Shown: piece after piece, positions 1 through 8,612 of the stretch
How the letters are laid out: every line of letters starts with the position of its first letter
Position numbering within the stretch: the first letter of the stretch is position 1
Source of the DNA: Candidatus Amarolinea dominans
Lineage (GTDB): Bacteria > Chloroflexota > Anaerolineae > SSC4 > Amarolineaceae
DNA length: 64,000 bases
NCBI GenBank assembly: GCA_016719785.1
Contig: JADJYJ010000003.1
Span: 310,001-374,000 of the forward strand
Reading direction: 5' to 3'
The notes under the pieces: generated by a model
The model's input: the letters and a program-made list of their open reading frames with translations, nothing else
The model's database searches: none
Told to the model about the DNA's origin: nothing
Program-made: the position numbers and the translations under genes

Positions 1-1
1 G

Positions 2-835
2 GCCGCGGTGGCGCTGGTGGGTCTGGGGCAAGCCATCCTGGGTGCGGACATCATCCGCGCGGAGGGGGTGAGCCGGGTGCGCGCCTTCTACGGCTCGCCC
101 AACAACCTAGCCCTCTACCTGGAACGAGTGCTGCCCATGCTGTTAGCGGTCGCGGTCTTTGGCGCGGGGCGCCGGCGCTGGGTTTACGAAGGACTGGCGG
201 CTCTCGTGTTGCCCTGCCTGATTTTGACGTTTTCGCGTGGCGCGCTTATGCTTGGCCTGCCCGCCGGCCTGCTCGTGATTGGCCTGCTGCGCCGCGGTCG
301 CACCTTGCGCGTGGTGAGCGCCGGATTGGGCGCCGGCGCGGTGGGCCTCGTCACCGTTCTGGCGACCGGCGCGGCGCGTTTCGCCGGCTTGTTCGATTTT
401 CAGACCGGCACCAGTTTCTTGCGCCTGAAGCTGTGGCGCGGCGCCTGGCAGATGGCGCTCGATTTTCCCTGGCTGGGGGTTGGCCCGGATAATTTCCTGT
501 ACGCTTATCGCACGCGTTACGTGCTGCCCAACGCCTGGGAGGAACTCAACCTGAGTCACCCGCACAACATCCTGCTCGACTTCTGGACGCGCTTGGGGCT
601 GGCTGGCGTGGCGGTTGGCGCCTGGCTGCTGACCGCCGCGGCGCGGGCGGGCTGGCGCTGTTATCGGGCGCTGCCAGATGGCAATGAACGCGCCGCCGTC
701 CTGGGCCTGCTGGCCGGGCTGGGCGCCGCGTTGGCCCACGGCCTGGTGGACAATTCCTTCTTCCTGATGGACCTGTCCTTCTTCTTCTGCCTGTGCGCCG
801 GTCTGTTCAGCGCCCCCCCGCAAACAAAATCTTGA
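2..835 (+). CDS. O-antigen ligase / Wzy-like membrane protein (5' end outside window)
   Basis: The reading frame is open to the left edge, so the true start lies outside the window; the first in-frame start codon seen is GTG at 8. The visible 275 residues are mostly hydrophobic with several membrane segments. They include a loop with the pattern SHPHNxxLDFWxRLGLAG near the C-terminus, which is typical of the Wzy_C / O-antigen ligase family that polymerises or ligates surface polysaccharide in the cytoplasmic membrane. The following UDP-sugar gene supports a role in cell-envelope glycan synthesis. Family membership is a recognition call; the substrate is unknown. Confidence 0.7.
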   Translation, partial: AAVALVGLGQAILGADIIRAEGVSRVRAFYGSPNNLALYLERVLPMLLAVAVFGAGRRRWVYEGLAALVLPCLILTFSRGALMLGLPAGLLVIGLLRRGRTLRVVSAGLGAGAVGLVTVLATGAARFAGLFDFQTGTSFLRLKLWRGAWQMALDFPWLGVGPDNFLYAYRTRYVLPNAWEELNLSHPHNILLDFWTRLGLAGVAVGAWLLTAAARAGWRCYRALPDGNERAAVLGLLAGLGAALAHGLVDNSFFLMDLSFFFCLCAGLFSAPPQTKS

Positions 836-845
836 TTTTTTTTGC

Positions 846-875
846 CACGAATTACACGAATTTTCACGAATTTTT
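846..875. repeat. CACGAAT short-period repeat
   Basis: Three copies of CACGAATT spaced 9-10 nt apart (846, 855, 865), directly after the stop codon of the O-antigen gene. One of several short-period intergenic repeat families in this window. Confidence 0.7.
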
Positions 876-923
876 TCTGTCCATCCGTGCCATTCGCGGC
901 AGAACAATCAATCATCGTCACCC

Positions 924-951
924 GATCTCTGATCTCTGATCTCTGATCTCC
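924..951. repeat. GATCTCT heptad tandem repeat
   Basis: Four tandem heptads (GATCTCT three times, then GATCTCC) lie 25 nt upstream of the UDP-sugar gene start. On the other strand this reads GGAGATC, AGAGATC and so on, the same family as the large expansion inside threonine synthase at 11790-12152. Confidence 0.85.
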
Positions 952-975
952 TGAATACCAGAAAGGAAACCATTC

Positions 976-1929
<954 letters not shown>

Positions 1930-1932
1930 CAC

Positions 1933-2028
1933 GCAAAGTACAAAGTGCAAAGTACAAAGTGCAGAGGGCAGAGGGCAGAAGTGCAAAGTGCAGAGTGCAA
2001 AGTGCAAAGTGCAGAGTGCAGAAGTACA
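1933..2028. repeat. AAAGTGC/AAAGTAC heptad repeat
   Basis: About 13 imperfect heptads (AAAGTAC, AAAGTGC, AGAGGGC, AGAGTGC) fill the gap after the epimerase gene, with one or two phase slips. The reverse complement of the same family recurs at 61108-61135. Confidence 0.8.
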
Positions 2029-2081
2029 AATCTAAAATCTAGAGTGGACGATGTTTTGTACTCTGTAGTTACGGAGGTGTC

Positions 2082-2735
2082 GTGTACTCAACGTGGCAAC
2101 GACTGTTGTTGACCCTGTACGCTGTGGTTTTGAGCGGATGGTTTCGGCTGGGTAAGGTGCCGCTGTCGAAGCTGGCTAATTTGACGCGGCCGGGATTGCC
2201 GCCCACCCTGCATGGCCTGGGCGACCTGCGCGATTTTGCCCAGTGGTGGGAACAGCACACCGAATGGCGAGCCGACCCGTTCAACGGCGCGTTCGACATT
2301 TTCCCCAGCCTGTCGCACGCCGAGTGGCAATGGGCGCGCGGGGGCACCTTCCGCGACGATTGCGATGGCCTGGCCTACCTGGCTGCCAACCAGATCAAGC
2401 CATTTGCCGACGCGACCACTGAGGTTTACGTGGTGACGGTCATCACCGACCCCTTCTCCTGGGGCAAGCAGGGGTTGTTGATGGCGCCGCACGTGATCTG
2501 CCTCTTTCGCCGGGCCGGCCACTGGCAGATGGTCAGCAACAGCCTGCTCTTTGCCGACACCTGGCTGGACTTCGAAGAGGCGCTGCAGGAGAACCCCTAC
2601 GCCTACGGGCATCCCCTACTCTTCTATGAAGTGCGCGACGCCAACCTGCGCTTCGTGCGCAGCAAACGCTTCCCCACGCCCAAGGTCAAATCGGCCGTGC
2701 GGGAGATTCTTCCGCCGGGCGTAGGCCATTTCTGA
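2082..2735 (+). CDS. Transglutaminase-like cysteine-protease-fold protein
   Basis: 217 residues. The N-terminus (first 20 residues) is hydrophobic and could be a membrane anchor. The middle has a DDCDGLA segment, with the Cys and the following Asp-Gly-hydrophobic pattern typical of the transglutaminase/papain fold, followed by APHVICLFR with a candidate catalytic His and a downstream aspartate in LFADTW. This Cys-His-Asp order fits transglutaminase-like proteins, but I do not recognise a specific family. The GTG start at 2082 is chosen because GGAGGT lies 3 nt upstream. It converges on the helicase gene with a 12-nt gap. Function unknown. Confidence 0.55.
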   Translation: MYSTWQRLLLTLYAVVLSGWFRLGKVPLSKLANLTRPGLPPTLHGLGDLRDFAQWWEQHTEWRADPFNGAFDIFPSLSHAEWQWARGGTFRDDCDGLAYLAANQIKPFADATTEVYVVTVITDPFSWGKQGLLMAPHVICLFRRAGHWQMVSNSLLFADTWLDFEEALQENPYAYGHPLLFYEVRDANLRFVRSKRFPTPKVKSAVREILPPGVGHF

Positions 2736-2747
2736 ATTTGACATTCC

Positions 2748-5351
2748 TCATCCAGCATCGAAGAAGCGCTTGACATCCAGCCGATCGCTGGTGACGCGGC
2801 CGGGAGGGAGGGCGGCCAGGACGCTGCGGCCGTAGAACTTGTGCAGGAGGCGTGAGTCGAGCAGGGCAATGACGCCGCGATCGGATTCGGAGCGCATCAG
2901 GCGGCCGACGCCCTGCTTGAGGGCCAGGGTGGCTTCGGGCAGCATCAGTTGGGAGAACGGTTCGCCGCCGCTGGCGCGCAGCAAGCGATCACGGCCGGCC
3001 ACCACCGGGTCGGAAGGCACAGGGAAGGGCAGGCGGTCAATCACCACCAGGCTCAGGGCCTCGCCGGGGATGTCTATCCCTTGCCAGAAGGAGCGCGTGG
3101 CGAAGAGCACCGCATTGCCCGCGGCCTGAAACTGGCGAATCAGCTCGGCGCGGGGCGCATCTCCCTGCCTGAGCAGCGGAAATTTGACGTGCGGGCTGAC
3201 GGTGTCGTACAGATAGCGCATGCGCGCCAGCGAGGTGCAGAGGATCAGCGCGCGCCCGCCGCTGTAGGTGATCAGCCGGTAGACCTCGCGCGCCAGTTCG
3301 AGTTGATAGGTCTCCTCGTCGCCGTTGCGGTCCGGCGGCGTCAGATGGGGCGCGGTGTAGATAAGCACGTTGTTGAAATAGTCGAAGGGGCTGGGGACAT
3401 CGAGCGTGACGCAGTCGGTCGGCGCACCCACCTGGCGGCGGAAGAATTCATAGCCGTCCGACGTGCGCAGCGTGGCCGAGGTGCAGATCACCGTTTTGAC
3501 CTTGTCGAAAAGGTGCTCGGCCAGGAAATCGCTGACCTCCAGCGGCCGCTGGATGACGAAAAGCGAGCGCGGGTCGCCAGCGTTCATGCGTTCGACGAAG
3601 CGCACCCGGCCCGCGGGCACCTCCGCCGCCATCATCTGCAGCTCGAACTGCGACAGCGCCAGGTGCTCCACGAAGCGCCGGAACTCCGCATTCATCTCCT
3701 CACTGCCGTAGGGCGCTTTGATCGCCTGCATGGCCTTGGCGGCCTCTTGCAGATGCAGCGCCATGCGGGCCATTTCTGGCTGGGCGCCCGTCAGCTCCCA
3801 GCGCCCAAAGGCCTCGCGCGGCGCATTCTCCGTCAAATCAGCAAACAGGGTATTGTTGTCGCTCTGCAACTGGCCGCGCAGTGCGCCGGCCAGGTAATAG
3901 TTGACGTGATTGGAATTGATGATGCCCTGCATCTTGCCATAGGTCAGCGTCAGTTGCAGGGCCGTCGCCGTGTAGCTCGCAAGTTCATGCGCTTCGTCCA
4001 CCACCACGACATCGGGCATAGTGAAGAAGGGCGCCTCGCTATTGAGATCGAGCGCCAGCAGCGAATGGTTGACAACCGCCACATCGGCCTGATCCAGGCG
4101 CCGCTTGGCTCGCTCGTAGAAGCAGAGGCGGATCAGCGGGCAGCGATTGCCCAGGCACTCGTGATTTTCGATGGTCAGATGCGGCCGCAGGCGCTCCGAC
4201 AGGTTGAGCGCGTCCATTTCGCCCGAATCCGACTGCGCCCATTCGATGAAGCGCGCGGCGCTGAACCCGGCATTCTGATGTTCGGCGGTCGGGCGTTTTG
4301 CCATCTGGTCGAGCTTGCGATTGCAGATGTAGTTGCTGCGCCCCTTGAGCAGCGCGGCCTTGAAGGGACGCGGCGCCACCTGCTGCAGCGCAGGGATGTC
4401 TTTCAGCCAGAGCTGATCTTGCAGCAGCTTGTTGGCCGTGGCCACCAGGACTTTTTGGCCGGACCAGATGGCCGGCACCAGGTAGGCAAACGACTTGCCG
4501 GAACCGGTGCCCGCTTCGATGAGCGCGTGCCCGGCGCTGCGCATCGCTTGCATGACCGTCTCGGCCATTTGCAGTTGACCAGGCCGAAAATAGTAGCGAT
4601 CGCCCAGGTAGCGCGCCACCGGTCCCCCTGGGCCGAGCACCTGGCGCAGATCCACCTCGTGCCAGGGGGTTGGGGTGCGCTCGGCTTCCGGCTCCGCGTC
4701 CGGCAGCGCAATTTCGTCCCAGATCGCCAGCGGCGGCGTGATGAGCGCGCCGTCGTCCTCTTCACGGAGCGTAAGCGCTGGCTCGCGGCGCCGCGGCGGT
4801 TGCGCCTGCGCCTCGGCCGCCTGCGCCAGGGTGTCGAGCAGCGCCTGCGCCTCCAGATTGTCGGGCGCCAGGGTCAGGAGGTCGCGCAGGATGTTGAGCA
4901 CCCGCTGATACTGGCGGCGCTTGAGCGCGCGTTGGGCCTGCGAGAGGGCAAAGCCGATGGCCTGCTCGCGCCGCGCCGGCGCTTCGGCAATGGCGATGGG
5001 CAGACGCAGCACGCGGGCGCGCAACGCCAGCGCCTCAGCCAGCAGGATCACGCCCCGCCAGGCGCGTGAATTAGCCTGCTTGAACAGATCGCGCGATGTT
5101 TGGATGAGCTGATCGGCGCGCGCAAGGGACAGCGTCGCCACCATCCCTGATACCGTTTCGGCGCGCTCGCCGCGGCGGGTCATAGCAGAGGCGGCTGCGG
5201 CCACGGCCAGGCGCCACAACTGCAGGCTTTCGTCCGGCGTGCCGGGCCGCTCACGCAGGTCAGCCAGCAGCACCAGCGCGCGCTCGTAGTCGCTGCCGGC
5301 AAGGCTGCTCTCCTCGATTTCTTCCGGTGGATCGGGTATGGTTTGGCTCAT
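2748..5351 (-). CDS. DinG/XPD-type ATP-dependent DNA helicase with N-terminal helical extension
   Basis: 867 residues. The helicase core begins at about residue 230: Walker A EAGTGSGKS, then a set of four cysteines (CNRK, HECLGNRC, LCFYE) where XPD/DinG proteins bind a 4Fe-4S cluster, ADVAVVNHSLL, the DEAH box VVVVDEAHELAS, and motif VI QGVGRLMRSESDRG. Such superfamily 2 enzymes unwind DNA 5'-3' in repair and replication-conflict resolution. The first 200 or so residues are absent from ordinary DinG; they form an alanine-rich helical region with TPR-like spacing (YERALVLLADL, YQRVLNILRDLLTLAPDN). The gene ends convergently with its left neighbour. Confidence 0.88.
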   Translation of the reverse strand: MSQTIPDPPEEIEESSLAGSDYERALVLLADLRERPGTPDESLQLWRLAVAAAASAMTRRGERAETVSGMVATLSLARADQLIQTSRDLFKQANSRAWRGVILLAEALALRARVLRLPIAIAEAPARREQAIGFALSQAQRALKRRQYQRVLNILRDLLTLAPDNLEAQALLDTLAQAAEAQAQPPRRREPALTLREEDDGALITPPLAIWDEIALPDAEPEAERTPTPWHEVDLRQVLGPGGPVARYLGDRYYFRPGQLQMAETVMQAMRSAGHALIEAGTGSGKSFAYLVPAIWSGQKVLVATANKLLQDQLWLKDIPALQQVAPRPFKAALLKGRSNYICNRKLDQMAKRPTAEHQNAGFSAARFIEWAQSDSGEMDALNLSERLRPHLTIENHECLGNRCPLIRLCFYERAKRRLDQADVAVVNHSLLALDLNSEAPFFTMPDVVVVDEAHELASYTATALQLTLTYGKMQGIINSNHVNYYLAGALRGQLQSDNNTLFADLTENAPREAFGRWELTGAQPEMARMALHLQEAAKAMQAIKAPYGSEEMNAEFRRFVEHLALSQFELQMMAAEVPAGRVRFVERMNAGDPRSLFVIQRPLEVSDFLAEHLFDKVKTVICTSATLRTSDGYEFFRRQVGAPTDCVTLDVPSPFDYFNNVLIYTAPHLTPPDRNGDEETYQLELAREVYRLITYSGGRALILCTSLARMRYLYDTVSPHVKFPLLRQGDAPRAELIRQFQAAGNAVLFATRSFWQGIDIPGEALSLVVIDRLPFPVPSDPVVAGRDRLLRASGGEPFSQLMLPEATLALKQGVGRLMRSESDRGVIALLDSRLLHKFYGRSVLAALPPGRVTSDRLDVKRFFDAG

Positions 5352-5396
5352 GGCGCCTACGGATGATCACAAAGCCGTTGCAGGCGAGCGATTGAA

Positions 5397-5617
5397 GAGC
5401 GATTGAAATCGCGCCTCACGGGCGTTCCGCCGGGCGTCCACCTGCGTGGACGCGATGCCGGTCGGCTGCATCGAGCGATTGAAATCGCACCTCACGGGCG
5501 TTCCGCCGGGCGTCCACCTGCGTGGACGCGATGTCGGTCGGCTCGAAAGAGCGATTGAAATCGCGCCTAAAGGGCGTTCCGCCGGGCGTCCACCTGCGTG
5601 GACGCGATGTCGGTCGG
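5397..5617. repeat. Three tandem copies of a 76-bp double-hairpin repeat
   Basis: Units start at 5397, 5473 and 5549 (period 76, third copy truncated) and differ at only a few positions. Each has two perfect palindromes: GCGATT-GA-AATCGC, and GCGTCCAC-CTGC-GTGGACGC. There are no unique spacers, so this is not a CRISPR array. It fills the gap between the helicase start and the end of the site-2 protease gene (5352-5676); no gene is seen here. A relative of the second hairpin is at 31990-32011, and of the first (GCGACT-GA-AGTCGC) at 42402-42415. Confidence 0.9.
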
Positions 5618-5676
5618 CGCAAGCCGACCTGGCGGCGTCACGCCCCTTCGCCCCGAACTCCATTCGGCGGCGGCCT

Positions 5677-6822
5677 TCACAACGATGCTGGCTGCGAGTC
5701 GGCGACGGTGCGCCGCTGTTCGAAGCGCTGCATGAAGCTGAGCACGGTGAATGCCTCAGCGATGTCTTCCAGGCCCACAAGGCCCAGGAACTGTTCATTG
5801 TCATAGACGGCCACGGTGCGAGCGCCCTTTTCGCCCATGACGGCACGCACCTCATCGAGCGATTGCGACGCGGTGACGCGCACGACCTCGCGCTGCATGA
5901 TCTGGGTGACGTAGAGATCGTTGGATTCGGTGTTGAGCGCACGCAGCACATCCCCGCGCGTGACAATACCCAACAGCCGATCGCCCTGCATGACGGCAAA
6001 ATCGGGCTGGTAACTGGTCAGGATGTGGCCGACCACCTTGCTCATGCGGTCACCAACAGCCAGGGAAGTGGCGTGGCGGTTGTAAGCATCGCCCACGCGC
6101 TGGGTGTCCAACACCGTACGCGCTTGCGCTTCGGAGTTCTCCTGGCCTGCGCCGGTAAAGATGAAGATGGCAATCAACACCAGGATGAAGTTGCCGCTGA
6201 GAACCCCCACCAGGCCCAGGGCAACAGCCGCCAACTGGCCGATGACCGAAGCGATGGCGGTGGCGCGCGGATAACCGAGGCCCATGGCCAGCAGGGCGCG
6301 CAGCACGCGGCCGCCGTCCAGCGGGAAGGCCGGGATCAGGTTGAAGAGCGCCAGGCTGAGGTTGGCCGCAAGCAGCCAGACCAGCAGAGTGGAGAGGGAC
6401 GGCGTCATCTGCATGTCGGTCAACAGGCCGCGGCCATCGAGGACGTTCGGCCCCACCGCGAAGCCGGTGATGACGAGCAGGATGGCGGCAATGGCGAAGT
6501 TGACCAACGGCCCGGCGATGGCAATGAGCAGCTCGTGCAACGGCTTGTCAGGGTTGCGGCCGATGAGGGCTACGCCGCCCAACGGCAGCAGGATGATCTC
6601 ACGCACGGGGATGCCGAAACGCAGCGCCACCACGCTGTGCCCCAACTCGTGCAGGGTGACACAGGTGAAGAGCAGTAACATCAACAGAACGCCGAAAGCC
6701 GCGCCGCTCAGGCCGGCCGGCCCGCCCCACTGAACCGCTCCCAGAATCAGAATCAGGAAAAAGGTGATATGAATCTTGATATCAATCCCAAAGACCTGGG
6801 CGATCCGAAATGACCACTTCAT
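5677..6822 (-). CDS. Site-2 protease family (M50) membrane metalloprotease with CBS pair
   Basis: 381 residues. HELGH at residues 58-62 supplies the zinc-binding histidines and catalytic glutamate, and NLIPAFPLDGG at 161-171 supplies the third ligand Asp; both sit in hydrophobic segments, as in intramembrane S2P proteases. Residues about 250-375 form two CBS motifs, probably an adenosyl-nucleotide sensor. The family cleaves membrane-bound regulators such as anti-sigma factors. AGGAGGT lies just upstream of the ATG at 6822. No obvious substrate gene is adjacent, although the kinase at 8613 has an anti-sigma-like extracellular domain. Confidence 0.88.
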   Translation of the reverse strand: MKWSFRIAQVFGIDIKIHITFFLILILGAVQWGGPAGLSGAAFGVLLMLLLFTCVTLHELGHSVVALRFGIPVREIILLPLGGVALIGRNPDKPLHELLIAIAGPLVNFAIAAILLVITGFAVGPNVLDGRGLLTDMQMTPSLSTLLVWLLAANLSLALFNLIPAFPLDGGRVLRALLAMGLGYPRATAIASVIGQLAAVALGLVGVLSGNFILVLIAIFIFTGAGQENSEAQARTVLDTQRVGDAYNRHATSLAVGDRMSKVVGHILTSYQPDFAVMQGDRLLGIVTRGDVLRALNTESNDLYVTQIMQREVVRVTASQSLDEVRAVMGEKGARTVAVYDNEQFLGLVGLEDIAEAFTVLSFMQRFEQRRTVADSQPASL

Positions 6823-7082
6823 GGCATGACCTCCTGCGAATGGTGAGCTTCTGACTCACTGAATTGTACGAAGTTCTTGACTTACGTCAATTATTGGACT
6901 GCAAGAACAGGTCTGTTGTCACTGTGACTCCATCGTTCGGGTCCGGTCAAAAGGGGTATCTGACAACAGTCGTAGGTCACGCCTCCGGCGCGACGACTCC
7001 CTCAGCGACAAATCACGCTTTGGTGCGTCGAAGAGGCAAGCCGGAGGCTTGCGTTACGGGTAATGCTCGCATGCGAGGTTTC
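6823..7082. other. Intergenic region with small palindromes
   Basis: No gene recognised. It holds the inverted repeat TTGAC-TTAC-GTCAA (6877-6890) upstream of the site-2 protease on the minus strand, a possible operator, and the perfect palindrome CAAGCC-GGA-GGCTTG (7037-7051) within a REP-like stretch upstream of the FAD oxidoreductase. Confidence 0.5.
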
Positions 7083-8542
7083 ATGATGCATCGAATCATC
7101 GTTATTGGCGCGGGCATCGGTGGGTTGACGGCACGCTCTGGCGGCGGGGCCGATGTCACCGTGCGGAAGGCGAGGGGGTTGGGGGGACGTTTTTTCACCA
7201 GGGCTACCGCTTCGACGCAGGCGCGACGCTGGCGGCCGGGTTCGATCCGGAGGGCGGGATGACGCGGCTGGGCCAGGCGCTGAACATCACCTGGCCGGTC
7301 GAGCCGGCGCGCGAGGCCATGCGCGTTCACCTGGCGGGCGGGCAGGTGACGCGCTGGACCGACCCCGCGGCCTGGCAGGCAGAGCGCCTGGCCGTGTTCG
7401 GTCCGGCTGCGGAGCGGTTCTGGCGCTGGCAGGAGACGACGGGCGACCGCATGTGGGAGGCGGCGCTTGCCGGCGTCCCCTGGCCGCCGCAGTCCGCGGC
7501 CGATCTGGCCCGTCTGGCCGGCGTGGGGCTGGGAGTGGCCGCCGCGGCGAAGGCGCAGCTCCCCGGCCTGGCGCTGGACAGTGTGCGCCCGGTGGCGGCC
7601 CGGCTGACCGGCCTACCGACTCTCCTGCGCCAGTATGTGGATGGGCAGCTCCTGATTGCGGCCCAGGCTGCTTCGGATCGCGCCAACGCGCTGTATGGCG
7701 CGTCTGCGCTCGACATGCCGCGGCGCGGGGTGGTTCATGTGCGGGGAGGCATCGGCCAGTTGGCCGAAGCGCTGGCCGGCGCAGTCCGCCGCGCCGGCGG
7801 CCAGGTGCATTACCGGCAGCAGGCAACCCGTGTGGCGCCGCGGGCCGGGGGCGGTTCGGCTGTGGAAACCAACAAGGGCGCTCGTTTCGAGGCCGAAACG
7901 GTCATTTTCAACCTGCCGCCACACGACGCCGCCGCGCTGATGGGCGATGACGCGCCGAGCCGGCTGCGACGGGCCAGCCTGCCCGCAGATGGGTGGGGCG
8001 CGTTCATGGTTTACGTTGGGCTGGACGGCGCCGGGCTACCGGCCGATCTTCCGCTGCATCACCAGGTGCTGGTGCGTGAGCCGCTGGGCGAAGGCAACAG
8101 CGTCTTCTTGTCGCTGAGCCTGCCCGGTGACGCGGGCCGGGCGCCGGCCGGGCAGCGCACTCTGACGATCAGTACGCACACCAACCTGGCCGCGTGGTGG
8201 CGCCTGTTCGAGCAGGACCGCGCCGCGTACGAGGCGCGCAAGGTCGAATACACCGAGCGGGTCATGGCCGCGGCTCAGGTTGCCATCCCTGGGCTGGCTG
8301 CAGCCGCTCGCCTGATCCTGCCCGGTACGCCGGTCAGCTTTCAGCGCTTTACGCGGCGCAGCCGAGGCTGGGTGGGCGGCTTCCCGCAGACGAACCTGTT
8401 TCGGGCCTGGGGACCGCGGTTGGGGCGGCGCCTGTGGCTGGTGGGCGACAGCATCTTCCCCGGCCAATCCATCCTGGCGACTGCGCTGGGGGGCCAACGC
8501 GTCGCGCAGGCGGTGCTATCGTCAGCTTTGCAGGGTCTTTGA
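7083..8542 (+). CDS. Phytoene-desaturase-type FAD oxidoreductase, frameshifted near its N-terminus
   Basis: The N-terminal dinucleotide-binding motif MHRIIVIGAGIGGLTA is read from 7083/7086, but the rest of the protein is in another frame, resuming at about 7190 with GTFFHQGYRFDAGATLAAGF, typical of CrtI-like enzymes. Residues between the two blocks are too few, so the segment 7130-7195 has at least one deletion as well as a frame change, in a run of Gs. The C-terminus (GGFPQTNLF, then GDSIFPGQSILATALGG) is the conserved FAD-binding end of carotenoid desaturases and related oxidoreductases. The intact enzyme would act on isoprenoids or similar lipids. Either a pseudogene or a sequence error. 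Confidence 0.75.
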
Positions 8543-8567
8543 CCGGAGATGGTTCTGATGTTACAAT
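8539..8567 (+). promoter_or_regulatory. Sigma-70-type promoter for the Ser/Thr kinase
   Basis: TTGACC (8539-8544), 17-nt spacer, TACAAT (8562-8567). The -35 box overlaps the stop codon of the upstream gene. Start of the kinase is 46 nt downstream. Confidence 0.65.
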
Positions 8568-8612
8568 GGCATCCTCGTAGTCTATTAATGAAGTATGAAA
8601 GGACGCCGGCTC

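Noticed and set aside
2949..5069. Long open frame on the plus strand opposite the DinG-type helicase
   Set aside because: It is the antisense of a strongly conserved helicase; high GC keeps the complementary frame open and its translation matches no family.
5397..5617. Possible CRISPR array
   Set aside because: The 76-nt units are contiguous and nearly identical throughout, with no unique spacers and no cas genes nearby.
6864..7262. Separate small protein before the FAD oxidoreductase
   Set aside because: Only its part from 7083 is protein-like (the FAD motif); the rest is intergenic, with the C-terminal part read in the wrong frame of the oxidoreductase.
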